A stretch of DNA of 64,000 nucleotides from Phycisphaera sp. (GTDB taxonomy: Bacteria; Planctomycetota; Phycisphaerae; Phycisphaerales; SM1A02), in NCBI GenBank assembly GCA_016124975.1, contig WGMP01000020.1, positions 1 through 64,000 of the forward strand. The letters are read 5' to 3'. Positions 17,495 through 25,612 of this stretch are shown piece after piece; within the stretch, counting starts at the first letter, position 1, and each line of letters begins with the position of its first letter. The position numbers were made by a program, and so were the translations under genes. The notes under the pieces were generated by a model that searched no databases, was not told the DNA's origin, and saw only the letters and a program-made list of their open reading frames with translations.

Positions 17495-18769
17495 TCACGC
17501 GAGCGACTTCAGGCACGCCTCGGCTGCGCGGCGGCCCGATCGCAGTGCGCCGTTGATCGACGCGTCCTCCATGACATCGCCTGCGAGAAAGAACCCCCGC
17601 GGGGCCAAAAGGCGCGCCCTCGCGGCGAGATCCTCGGGCCATTGCCTCGGCAGCGCGCGCGAGATCCGCTGCACGGCGAGCAGCTCCCACCCTTCGGTCG
17701 AGCGCGCGCCGAGAATCTGCCGCAGCGTGCGGCGCATGTCCTCTGCGGTGTCGCGGTCGTTGCCCGGGTCCTTCGGAAGAAGGGTCGTGTTCGCCACGAA
17801 GAGCCCGCGGCCCGAGGGCGCATACTCGGGCGCGATCGAACTCATCGCGGCGCCATGGTTGAAGGCGCCTTGCCGCGAACCGTTCAGAACGAGCCACTTC
17901 GGGAGAAGCGATGCGTCGGGGGTCGCGAACCAGGCCGCGAGCGTGCCGCACCATGCGGTGCGCGGCCGCGGCGGATTGCCGTCTGCCGCGAGGAGCGTCT
18001 CGAGCGAGCTCGCGTCGGTCGCGAGGATCGCGGCGTCGGCCTCGACCACCTCGCCCGAGCGGAGCGTGACGGCCGCACCGCGCGCGCTCGTCGCAATGCG
18101 CGCCACGGGCGCGTTCAGGCGCAGCGTCGCGCCTTCCGCCGCACGCACGAGCTGCGCCGCGATCTCGCCCATCCCGCGCGCGGGCACGCAGGCAAAGCCG
18201 TCTGCGAACATCCGCAGCAGGAACTCAAGCCTTCCCGCATCGGTCGCGAGCGAGCGGTCGAGGAACACGCCTCCGAAGAAGCTGCGGAAGAAGCCGTCGA
18301 TGGTCTTCTCCGAGATGCCGAGCGTGCGCAGCCGCGCAAGCGCCGTCTGGCCGCGCACGGAAGGCTCGGTCGCAGGCCCGCGCGCGGCTGCGAGCGCGAA
18401 GGGCACCATTCGGAGCGCGTCGCCGAACGGCACGGTGCCACGCAATGCGCCGGCGACGGCCGCGAGCGGCTCGCGGAGCGGGTGCGCGACCGTCGCAGCG
18501 CGCGCGCCGTTCCACACGAGCGCACCGGGCATGAACGGGCGGAGCTCGAGCGCCTTCAGATCGAGGAAGCGCGGGCCCTCCGGATAGCTGCTCAGGTAAA
18601 CCTGGTAGCCGCGGTCGACGGTGAACCCGTCGATCGTGTCGCTCGCGACGCGCCCACCCGCCTGCGACGACGCCTCGAGAAGCGTGATGGCGTGGCCCTG
18701 TTCGCGAAGAATGCGCGCTGCGGCGAGCCCCGCGACTCCTGCACCGACGATGACGATCGATCGACCCAT
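17495..18769 (-). CDS. FAD-dependent amine-oxidase-like oxidoreductase
   Basis: This 424-residue flavoprotein has the Rossmann dinucleotide fold at its very start (IVIVGAGVAGLAAARIL, then an acidic residue in LLEASSQAGGRVAS), the hallmark of the amine oxidase/phytoene desaturase/protoporphyrinogen oxidase superfamily. The C-terminal FAD segment is RGFFLAGDVMEDASINGALR. The substrate cannot be named. It lacks the length of phytoene desaturases (about 500), and the neighbours are not carotenoid genes. It is the last gene of a four-gene minus-strand run (exported protein, ParA-like, VanZ-like, this gene), 22 bases after the VanZ-like gene, so it is probably co-transcribed. Confidence 0.85.
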   Translation of the reverse strand: MGRSIVIVGAGVAGLAAARILREQGHAITLLEASSQAGGRVASDTIDGFTVDRGYQVYLSSYPEGPRFLDLKALELRPFMPGALVWNGARAATVAHPLREPLAAVAGALRGTVPFGDALRMVPFALAAARGPATEPSVRGQTALARLRTLGISEKTIDGFFRSFFGGVFLDRSLATDAGRLEFLLRMFADGFACVPARGMGEIAAQLVRAAEGATLRLNAPVARIATSARGAAVTLRSGEVVEADAAILATDASSLETLLAADGNPPRPRTAWCGTLAAWFATPDASLLPKWLVLNGSRQGAFNHGAAMSSIAPEYAPSGRGLFVANTTLLPKDPGNDRDTAEDMRRTLRQILGARSTEGWELLAVQRISRALPRQWPEDLAARARLLAPRGFFLAGDVMEDASINGALRSGRRAAEACLKSLA

Positions 18770-18791
18770 GGCGCGGAGAGCGTAGCGGCGT

Positions 18792-19721
18792 TCACGCCGC
18801 CGCGCGGGCTCGGCGGACGAGCGCCGTGCGGAGGAACTCGAACATGCACGCGGCCGCGACGAGCATGAACGCGGGGCGCATCACCATGAAGCCCTCTTGA
18901 TCGATCGCGTGATCCGCCGAAGGCTCGGCGCCGAAGAGCGCGCGAACGAGGAGCCAGTGCAAGGCCCACGCGAGCGGAATCGCGGCGAGGAGCGCGATCG
19001 GCCCGACCAGCCGCGAGCGCACGCCGCGGTGCGGGATTTCGCGTGCGGAGAGCCCGTCGATCGCAAGCGCGCGGCGCGCCAGCACCCGCCCCTCGACAAG
19101 CAAGGTCGCGCCGACGAGCCCACAGAGGAACCCCATCGCGAGCGGATGGATCACGCTGCCGAACGACGGTTCCACGCCGCCCTGCGCGCGCCACGCGACG
19201 ATCGCGCCGCCGATCACGAGCGTGGCCGCGAGGATGAACCCCGCGGCAAATGTCCAGTTTCGGCTGTCGGAGTAGACGATGGACTCGAGGGGATCGCGGG
19301 CATCGAGCACGCCGCGCGGCCGCCGCGCGGCGCGCGCGAGGTAGATCGCGCCCGCAAGCGCCACGCCCACCCAGCCCGCGATCATGTCGTAGCCGCTGAA
19401 GGTGCGGCCGAGGATCGGAATCGCCTGCGTGACCTCGTCGATGTAGACCCACGCGACCGCGAAGAGGAAGCCGAGCGATGCGCGTCCGAACGGGCGCGCG
19501 TGCAAGGCGAGCCACGCGATCACGCCGAAGCCGAGGAAATGCGCGAACTTGTCGACCGCGCCGGAGCCCGCGAAGCCGAGGCGGGGCCAGTGCGTCACCA
19601 CGGTCACGGGGACGAGATAGACGATGAGCGCGATGCGCCAGAACCGCCGCGCGCGGGCCGCGGCCGCAGCGTCGAAGGCGCCGTCCGTGGCGGCGGTGGC
19701 TGCGTCACGCGCCTCGTCCAC
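18792..19721 (-). CDS. VanZ-like membrane protein
   Basis: This 309-residue protein with several hydrophobic helices starts at GTG 19721. That codon abuts the TGA stop of the upstream parA-like gene with no base between them, so translation is probably coupled. The VanZ-type core is at the N-terminus: THWPRLGFAGSGAVDKFAHFLGFGVIAWL followed by VAWVYIDEVTQAIPILGRTFSGYD, which keeps the DK-x-H-F and DE-x-Q motifs of the family. Additional membrane helices make it longer than VanZ of vancomycin operons (about 160). The family function outside teicoplanin resistance is unknown. Confidence 0.85.
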   Translation of the reverse strand: MDEARDAATAATDGAFDAAAAARARRFWRIALIVYLVPVTVVTHWPRLGFAGSGAVDKFAHFLGFGVIAWLALHARPFGRASLGFLFAVAWVYIDEVTQAIPILGRTFSGYDMIAGWVGVALAGAIYLARAARRPRGVLDARDPLESIVYSDSRNWTFAAGFILAATLVIGGAIVAWRAQGGVEPSFGSVIHPLAMGFLCGLVGATLLVEGRVLARRALAIDGLSAREIPHRGVRSRLVGPIALLAAIPLAWALHWLLVRALFGAEPSADHAIDQEGFMVMRPAFMLVAAACMFEFLRTALVRRARAAA

Positions 19722-21074
19722 TCAGCCGCCTCGCTGGCGAAGCGCCGCGCGGAACGGGTGCGAGGGGTCGATTGGCTCGGCCTCTGGCTCTGCGCGCGTC
19801 GGCTCAGGCTGCGGCGCAGACGCGAGGGTTGACTTCGCGGGCTTGGCGGCGTGGGCGGAGGCTGGTGCCGAGGCCGTCGCAGGCACGGGCGTTGCGGCCG
19901 ACTTCTCCTTCTCGACCGCGCTGCGCCGCGGGCCTGCCGAAGCGGGCTTCGGCTTGACCTCGGCCTGGGCCGCCGCTGCGGGGCGCGATTCCGCCGCAGG
20001 GCGCGCTGCCTTCGCCTGCGCCGGCGGCGGCTGCTGCGCAGCTTCCTGCTGCGGCTTCAGCTCTCGCACACGGGTCGTGGCCACGGTCTTCTTCTCGGTG
20101 CGCGTGCGCTGTGCCGCACGCGCCGCGGCCGCAGTCTCGGGTGTGAATCGGCTCGACGAAACGGCCGCCGCCGCCGCTGCAGCCGCTGCAGCCGCTGCCG
20201 CCGCCGCCGCTGCAGCCGCGGCGGGTGTCGGCTTTCCTGCGACGGCCTCGCTTGCGCCGTGCGCAAGCTCCCACTCGCGCACGAAGCGCTCCGCGAGCGC
20301 GCGATAGTCGATCGCGCCAGGGCACCACGGCGCGTAGTCGAAGATGGTCTGCCCGAAGCTCGGTGCCTCGGCCAGCTTGATGTTGCGGCGGATCGCGGGC
20401 ATCAGCACCTTCGCACCGTCCCACGGAAGGCCGCTTCCCGCGCTTTCGTCGAAGAAGTTCGAGAGTTCCTGCACGACCTCGCGCGCGTGCGCGGTCTGCG
20501 TCTCGTGCATGCAGAGCACGACGCCGCCGATCCTGAGCGTGGGGTTCAGCCCCTGCGCAAGGAGCTGCACCGTCTCGACGAGCTTCGTGAGCCCCTGCAT
20601 GGCGAGGAACTGCGCCTGCATGGGCACGAGCACCTCGTCGGCGAGGCAGAGGCCGTTCAGCGTGAGCACGCCGAGGCTCGGCGGGCAATCGATGAGGACG
20701 AAGTCGAACTCGCCCGCGACCTCCTCGAAGCGCTGGCGGAGGATGCGGTTTCGGTCGGGGTGCGAGGCGAGCTCGGTCTCGGCGCCCGCGAGGTCGGTCG
20801 TCGACGGCATCAGCCACAGGTTGTCGCGGACCTGCACGATCGAGTCGCGCACGGAGCATTCGGGGTCGACGAGCGCCTCGTAGACCGTCTGCCCGACCGA
20901 CGAGCCGTCGACACCGAGGTGGAGCGAGAGGTGCGACTGCGGGTCGAGGTCGATCAGGAGCGTGCGGCGGCCAAGGAGCGCGATCGCAGCGCCGATGTTG
21001 ACCGTCGAAGTCGTCTTGCCGACGCCGCCCTTCTGGTTGAGCAGCGCCGTGATCCGCGGCGGGATGGGCGTCAT
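19722..21074 (-). CDS. ParA/Soj-family ATPase with long Ala-rich tail
   Basis: This 450-residue protein has residues 1 to about 250 as a classic ParA/MinD ATPase. Walker A is NQKGGVGKTTSTVN, then LLIDLDPQSHLSLHLG and the switch segment FVLIDCPPSLGVLTLN; the RRNIKLAEAPSFGQTIFDY motif is also as in Soj. These ATPases position chromosomes, plasmids or protein cargo. The last 200 residues are low complexity: a pure Ala run of more than 20 residues and then Pro/Ala/Lys-rich sequence, probably disordered. No parB or origin is nearby. The ATG overlaps the stop of the upstream exported-protein gene (ATGA). An orphan cargo-positioning role is inferred. Confidence 0.9.
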   Translation of the reverse strand: MTPIPPRITALLNQKGGVGKTTSTVNIGAAIALLGRRTLLIDLDPQSHLSLHLGVDGSSVGQTVYEALVDPECSVRDSIVQVRDNLWLMPSTTDLAGAETELASHPDRNRILRQRFEEVAGEFDFVLIDCPPSLGVLTLNGLCLADEVLVPMQAQFLAMQGLTKLVETVQLLAQGLNPTLRIGGVVLCMHETQTAHAREVVQELSNFFDESAGSGLPWDGAKVLMPAIRRNIKLAEAPSFGQTIFDYAPWCPGAIDYRALAERFVREWELAHGASEAVAGKPTPAAAAAAAAAAAAAAAAAAAAVSSSRFTPETAAAARAAQRTRTEKKTVATTRVRELKPQQEAAQQPPPAQAKAARPAAESRPAAAAQAEVKPKPASAGPRRSAVEKEKSAATPVPATASAPASAHAAKPAKSTLASAPQPEPTRAEPEAEPIDPSHPFRAALRQRGG

Positions 21075-22852
21075 GGCGCCGAGTATAGGGTTTCGCCCAC
21101 ACGCGCCCCGCCGCCGAGGAGATCGACGCCGAGAAGCCGCGGCGTCGCCCGCCACGGCACGGCGGCAAACGGCGCATCGGCCACGCCCTCGGGCCCTGTG
21201 CGGCGAAGCCCGAGCATGACCACCGCGTCGCCCTCGATGCGATCGATCCACGCGGGCGGCAGCACGAAGCCGACGCGGAAGCGGTCGGCGTAGGCGCGGA
21301 ACTCGAGCGTTCCAGAGGCGTTGGGGTCGGCCGAGACGAGTCCCGCGGGGTCGTCGACGGCTCCATTCCCGCGAACCGTGATGGCCGTGCCTCCCGCGCC
21401 CACGAGGACGATCGCGTCGTCGGCGGTCGGTGCACGGCCCGTGCGCACCTCTGCAAAGACCTCCCACGAGCCGAGCCGCGGCCGCAGCGATGCGACGGCC
21501 GCGAGTTCGGTCGGCGCGTCTGCGCTGGTTCCCATGGAGACGCTCACGAGGTCGAGCGGCGCGACGAAGCGCGAGAGGACGACGCCCGCGAGACCAGCGC
21601 GCACCACGGGCGGCGTGACCACCAGCATGCGTACCTCGCCGCGATGCTCGATGCGCAGCGTCGCGCGTCCGTCGTCTTGCGGAATCCGCGCGCCATCGAT
21701 CTCGGCGCGACGCGGCCTCGGGACGCGCACGCGCGTGACCTCTCCCGGCATCGCAAGCGCCGCAAGCGGCGGGTCGTCGACATCGAGCCACACGCTGTCG
21801 AGCCACGAGAGCCGCACGACCTCCTCGCTCGTCGTCGGGTTCGCAAGCGCCAGCACCACCTCGTCGCGCGTCTCGTCCTCGACCCAGATCTGGATCGAAG
21901 ACCGCACGCGCAGCCACGACAGCATGGCCTCGACCAGCGTCTCGCCCGTGCGCGACGCGTCGAGCGCGAGCGCGAGCATCGAGCTGAGCGCGGCGGGATC
22001 GGCGATCCACGCAGCGATCGGAGCGGGCGCCGTGTCGTCGCGGCAGGTCGCGACCAGCATCTCCGCGCACTCGACGGCGACGCCTTCGCTCGTCGACGCG
22101 AGGCGCGAGAGCGCCGCGAGCCACAGCGCCGTGGTGGCGCGCGCCGCGAGATCGTCGGGCGAACCCGCCTCGAATGCAGGTGGCGCAGCCCACCCGCGGA
22201 GCGCTCGGCCGATCTCCCAGCGGAACCGCTCGAACGGCGCAGCAGGGTCGGGCAGCGAGAGCCCCGCATCGGGCGCGCCGACGGGCGTGAACGCGCTCGC
22301 ACGGCGCGCAAGCCGCGCGAGCAGTCCGTCGAGTGCATCAAGGTTTGCGGCCTCGAACCAGCGCGGCGCGATGCGGACTGCGCCCAGTTCGAAGCGCTCG
22401 ACGCGCGGCAGCTCTCGCGGCGGATCGAGCGCGAGATACGCATCGGTCGCCCCCGCTTGACGCTCGCGCGAGAGCCGAAGCTCGTTCGAGGCGCGTGCCC
22501 AGCGCAGCGGCTCCACCTCGCCCACGCGCGGGCGGCGCGGCCAGAGGATCTGGGCCTCGAATCCCAGCGCGGAGCCGTCGCCTGCGATCGCCCGCACCGA
22601 GACGGTTGCGGGCGCGGCGCCAGCGATGCGTACGGGAACGAGGATCGGCGCGTCGCGCACGGCGATCGGCCGATCGACGAGCACCTCGACGGAGGGTGCG
22701 AACGACGGCTCGGGCGACGGCGACGGGAACGGCGACGCCTCCGCGACGCGCGCCGACAGGATCGCCAGGAGCGAGGCCACCGCCACCGACCCCACGCGAA
22801 GCGCGACGGTCGCAAGAAGCGCGGCGGGCGTTGGAAGGACGCGGAACGACAC
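21071..22852 (-). CDS. Exported hypothetical protein, first gene of ParA operon
   Basis: This protein has 593 residues from a GTG at 22852. The open frame continues upstream through the divergent lipoprotein gene, so an internal start is needed, and this codon precedes the only signal-like segment (VALRVGSVAVASLLAILSAR). The mature part begins with a Pro/Ser stretch and a beta-type domain (SVEVLVDRPIAVRDAPILVP). A helical middle follows, then beta strands with recurring ARIPQDDGRATLRIEHRGEV-type segments. No catalytic motif is seen. Its stop overlaps the ATG of parA by four bases, so the two are translationally coupled. Function unknown; it acts outside the cytoplasmic membrane. Confidence 0.7.
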   Translation of the reverse strand: MSFRVLPTPAALLATVALRVGSVAVASLLAILSARVAEASPFPSPSPEPSFAPSVEVLVDRPIAVRDAPILVPVRIAGAAPATVSVRAIAGDGSALGFEAQILWPRRPRVGEVEPLRWARASNELRLSRERQAGATDAYLALDPPRELPRVERFELGAVRIAPRWFEAANLDALDGLLARLARRASAFTPVGAPDAGLSLPDPAAPFERFRWEIGRALRGWAAPPAFEAGSPDDLAARATTALWLAALSRLASTSEGVAVECAEMLVATCRDDTAPAPIAAWIADPAALSSMLALALDASRTGETLVEAMLSWLRVRSSIQIWVEDETRDEVVLALANPTTSEEVVRLSWLDSVWLDVDDPPLAALAMPGEVTRVRVPRPRRAEIDGARIPQDDGRATLRIEHRGEVRMLVVTPPVVRAGLAGVVLSRFVAPLDLVSVSMGTSADAPTELAAVASLRPRLGSWEVFAEVRTGRAPTADDAIVLVGAGGTAITVRGNGAVDDPAGLVSADPNASGTLEFRAYADRFRVGFVLPPAWIDRIEGDAVVMLGLRRTGPEGVADAPFAAVPWRATPRLLGVDLLGGGARVGETLYSAP

Positions 22853-22917
22853 CGATGCGCGATCGTACGGGTTTCCGCCGATTTCGCCTATCGTGCGCCG
22901 CAAGGAGCACGCTTCCC

Positions 22918-23337
22918 ATGCCGTCGAAGGCCGCCATCGAGTCCCTTTCCGACAGCCGAGCTGCGCGCGCCCTGCGCGTGCTCGCGCTGGTCGTCGCCGC
23001 TCCCCTGTCCTCCTGCGGGAAACCTGCGGAGCCTCCAGTGGCACAACGCGAGGCACCTGCCGCGCCCGCCGCTCCTGCGGACGCGAAGGGCGAGCAGGCC
23101 GACCCGAATCTCCGCGTCAGCAAGGAACTCTGGCCGAACGGCAAGGTGAAGTACACCTACGAGATGCGCAAGGGCGCAGACGGGAAGTGGGCGCGCAACG
23201 GCACAGGCCGCGCGTACTACGAGAGCGGCCCGCTCGAGCGCGAAGGCCTCTACAGGAACAATGTGCGCGTCGGGAAGTGGACCTACTACGCGCCCGATGG
23301 GTCCGTGCTGCGCGTCGAGGAGCGCGGCGACGGCTGA
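22918..23337 (+). CDS. Lipoprotein with MORN-like repeats
   Basis: This protein has 139 residues from ATG 22918, preceded by AAGGAG. The lipobox is PLSSC (Cys37). A Pro/Ala linker follows, then MORN-variant repeats: ELWPNGKVKYTYEM, GRAYYESGPLEREGLYRNN and RVGKWTYYAPDGSVLRVEE. This repeat type is found in bacterial antitoxin-like and envelope proteins and forms beta-hairpin ladders. Membrane-anchored, periplasm-facing. The gene is divergent from the ParA operon with only 65 bases between them, so the promoters face each other. No toxin partner is seen. Function unknown. Confidence 0.8.
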   Translation: MPSKAAIESLSDSRAARALRVLALVVAAPLSSCGKPAEPPVAQREAPAAPAAPADAKGEQADPNLRVSKELWPNGKVKYTYEMRKGADGKWARNGTGRAYYESGPLEREGLYRNNVRVGKWTYYAPDGSVLRVEERGDG

Positions 23338-23414
23338 ACCTGAGCGGTCGCGGCTGCGGCGGAACCTGAGCGTTCGCGGCTGCGGCGGAACCTGAGCGTT
23401 CGCGGCTGCGGCCG
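23337..23414. repeat. 26-bp tandem repeat carrying the recurrent 3' element
   Basis: Three copies of AACCTGAGCGTTCGCGGCTGCGGCGG (first copy GCGGTC) run from the last base of the stop codon. The core CGCGGCTGCGG(CCGCTC) recurs at 28178 and in the array at 44101-44272. Confidence 0.9.
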
Positions 23415-23496
23415 CTCTCTCTGGGGCTCAAATCGCCACAGCCGCCCTGGTGCTCAGATCACCGAAGCGCGCATTTGGCGAGCCGCTTGCGGGCGC

Positions 23497-24588
23497 TCAG
23501 TTCACGACGCGTGCGTCGCCCTTGCCCTTCGCGACTACGCCGATCGGGAACGGGTTCTCGCCGAGCTTGCGCAGGATCTTCATCACCTTCGCGGCCGCGT
23601 TCGGGCGCACGATGATCGTGTAGCCGACGCCCATGTTGAAGACGCGGTACATCTCGTTCGTCTCGACGCCGCCGTGCTTCTGGAGGAACGGGAAGATCGC
23701 GGGCGGCTGCCATGCGTTCGCGCTGATGAGGGCGTCAACCGTGGGGCCGAGCGCGCGGCAGACATTGCCGGGGAGGCCGCCGCCCGTGATGTGCGCCATG
23801 CCCGAGATCGCCTGCTCGCTGCCGAGCGCGTCGAGCAGGCCGACGACCGCCTTCGCGTAGATGCGCGTCGGCTCGAGGAGGACATCGATGAGGCGCTTGC
23901 CGCCGAGCTCGGCGTAGCGCTTCGTGTACGAAAGCTTCGCGTCCTTCACGATGCGGCGGACGAGCGTATAGCCGTTCGAGTGGACGCCGCTCGAGGGGAG
24001 CGCGATCACGATGTCGCCAGCCTTCGCCTTCAGCTGCTTCTTGAGCCGCGCGTGCTCGACGACGCCGACGCAGAAGCCCGCGACATCGAAGTCGCCAGGC
24101 GCGTAGATGTCGGGCATCTCGGCGCACTCGCCGCCGATGAGGGCGCAACCCGCGATCTCGCAGCCCTTCGCCACGCCCGCGATCATCGCGGTCGTGTTCG
24201 CGGGGTCGAGCTTCGACAGGCCGAGGTAGTCGAGGAAGAACAACGGCTCCGCGCCTTGGACGATGAGATCGTTCACATTCATCGCCACGCAGTCGATCCC
24301 GACCGAGTCGTAGATCTTGAACTCGGCCGCGAGCTTGACCTTCGTGCCGACGCCATCGGTGCAGCCGACGAGGACGGGGTCCTTGTACTTCTTGCCGGCG
24401 CCGTTCAGCTTGAACATCCCCGCGAACGCGCCATGCAGCCCAAGGACGCGCGGCGAATAGGTGCGCCGCACGATCGGCTTGATGCGGTCGACGACCTCGT
24501 CGCCCGCGTCGATGTCGACCCCCGCCGCGGCGTAGGTGAGGGGCTTCTTCTTCGGCGAACGCTTCTTCGATGTGGCGGTGGCGGCCAT
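23497..24588 (-). CDS. purM: Phosphoribosylformylglycinamidine cyclo-ligase
   Basis: This 363-residue enzyme of purine synthesis converts FGAM and ATP to aminoimidazole ribotide in the cytoplasm. Family motifs are clear: TYAAAGVDIDAGDEVVDRIK, VGCTDGVGTKVKLA, MNVNDLIVQGAEPLFFLDYL, IGGECAEMPDIY, SSGVHSNGYTLVR and HITGGGLPGNV. The ATG at 24588 is followed by a short Lys/Ser-rich leader (KKRSPKKK) before the conserved start; length is close to the usual 345. It stands alone without purN, as is common outside Proteobacteria. It converges with the MORN lipoprotein gene across a 26-bp repeat array. Confidence 0.96.
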   Translation of the reverse strand: MAATATSKKRSPKKKPLTYAAAGVDIDAGDEVVDRIKPIVRRTYSPRVLGLHGAFAGMFKLNGAGKKYKDPVLVGCTDGVGTKVKLAAEFKIYDSVGIDCVAMNVNDLIVQGAEPLFFLDYLGLSKLDPANTTAMIAGVAKGCEIAGCALIGGECAEMPDIYAPGDFDVAGFCVGVVEHARLKKQLKAKAGDIVIALPSSGVHSNGYTLVRRIVKDAKLSYTKRYAELGGKRLIDVLLEPTRIYAKAVVGLLDALGSEQAISGMAHITGGGLPGNVCRALGPTVDALISANAWQPPAIFPFLQKHGGVETNEMYRVFNMGVGYTIIVRPNAAAKVMKILRKLGENPFPIGVVAKGKGDARVVN

Positions 24589-24664
24589 AAGGCGCGCGAG
24601 TGTAGCGGAGGCGGTGCGGCGGGCGGGGGCGGCGAGCGTGGAGCGCAACAGGCCCGAACTTCGG

Positions 24665-25087
24665 TCACTCGGGGGTGCAGGTTCTAGGCAGATTCCCCTG
24701 GACTTCCTCGAGTACTCGCGCCGCCAACTCGATCGACTGTACCGCGTCGCTCTCCGACACCGACGCCTGATCCCCGGGATAGCGGAAGCGCCACGCAAAC
24801 TCCGTCATGAGCGACGCCTCGCGCATGAGTTCGGAAAGCGCAGGCTCGACCTTGGCAACGGCCCCACCGAGCTCGGTGAGGTTGTGGGTCTTGCGAAACG
24901 GCCGTTCGTGGTAGACGAGGAAGGCCTTCATCGCCTTCTCAGCGCACTGCTGCGCATGGAACGCGACATCGTTGCAGAGCGGCGGCCGCGCGGTCAGGTC
25001 GTGCCGTCCCGCGCGCAGATCTTCCGACGCCCGTAGAAGCCACCCGCGAACCTCGAGCGTGCGGACATCAGGTTCATCGGCTGCCAT
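24665..25087 (-). CDS. HEPN-domain protein, probable toxin half of HEPN-MNT
   Basis: This 140-residue helical protein starts at ATG 25087, inside the end of the upstream nucleotidyltransferase gene (14-base overlap). The HEPN pattern is visible: WLLRASEDLRAGRH at the start, then DVAFHAQQCAEKAMKAFLVY and RPFRKTHNLTEL. The Arg and His of R-PFRKT-H fit the Rx4-6H RNase motif of HEPN toxins, although the position should be checked by alignment. In HEPN-MNT modules the HEPN RNase is silenced by its partner through nucleotide transfer. The pair could act in defence or stress. Confidence 0.88.
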   Translation of the reverse strand: MAADEPDVRTLEVRGWLLRASEDLRAGRHDLTARPPLCNDVAFHAQQCAEKAMKAFLVYHERPFRKTHNLTELGGAVAKVEPALSELMREASLMTEFAWRFRYPGDQASVSESDAVQSIELAARVLEEVQGNLPRTCTPE

Positions 25088-25400
25088 AGAGCAACCGTCC
25101 CTCTCGGCGAATCGTCCACGGAAGCGACGCCACCACCGCGCAGCGCGCCGCGAACTCGCTCTCGCGGAAGACGACCACATCGGCACCGCGGTCGAGGCCC
25201 CAAAGCGCCTCGGCAGCCGCGCGCGGGCTGGCCCGCTCGGGCGGCGCATCGTCAGGGACGATCACCGCGAGATCGATGTCGCTGTCCTCCCCCGCATCGC
25301 CGCGCGCCTCGGAACCGAAGAGATAGACCCCGACCGGGCGATACGCGTCGACGACGCGCCGCAGGACTTCAGGAAGGATGGACGCGTTGCCCGAGGTCAC
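25074..25400 (-). CDS. Minimal nucleotidyltransferase (MNT), probable antitoxin
   Basis: This 108-residue protein starts with GTG at 25400. The signature of DNA polymerase beta-like minimal nucleotidyltransferases is intact: GSEARGDAGEDSDIDL fits GSx10DxD, with two metal-binding Asp and a third acidic position in ADVVVFRE. In known HEPN-MNT pairs this enzyme adds AMP groups to a Tyr of the HEPN RNase and blocks it. It precedes and overlaps the HEPN gene by 14 bases, the standard two-gene arrangement. The nearest upstream gene is more than 200 bases away, so the pair forms its own transcript. Confidence 0.9.
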   Translation of the reverse strand: MTSGNASILPEVLRRVVDAYRPVGVYLFGSEARGDAGEDSDIDLAVIVPDDAPPERASPRAAAEALWGLDRGADVVVFRESEFAARCAVVASLPWTIRREGRLLYGSR

Positions 25401-25612
25401 GGGTTCGGATGGTATGCGAAGATCGCGTGCGCACGACGCGCGCCCCGTCGCTTGCGATCGCTGCCCTCTCTGGACTTCGGCGCCTCGCGCTGACGCGCCC
25501 GGCGTTTGGGTTCCTGAGTACCCGGGTGTGTGCGGAGAAGGTTCGTGATCGCCACGGTCTGCGAGAAAAGAACGAGAGCGGAAGAGGGGAAAGGGTCAAG
25601 AGGGAGAGAGGG

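Noticed and set aside
19722-21074. Chromosome partition locus with origin
   Set aside because: No parB, parS-like palindromes, dnaA or gidA nearby.
22918-23337. MORN antitoxin of a toxin-antitoxin pair
   Set aside because: The protein is a lipoprotein with export signal, and no toxin gene is adjacent.
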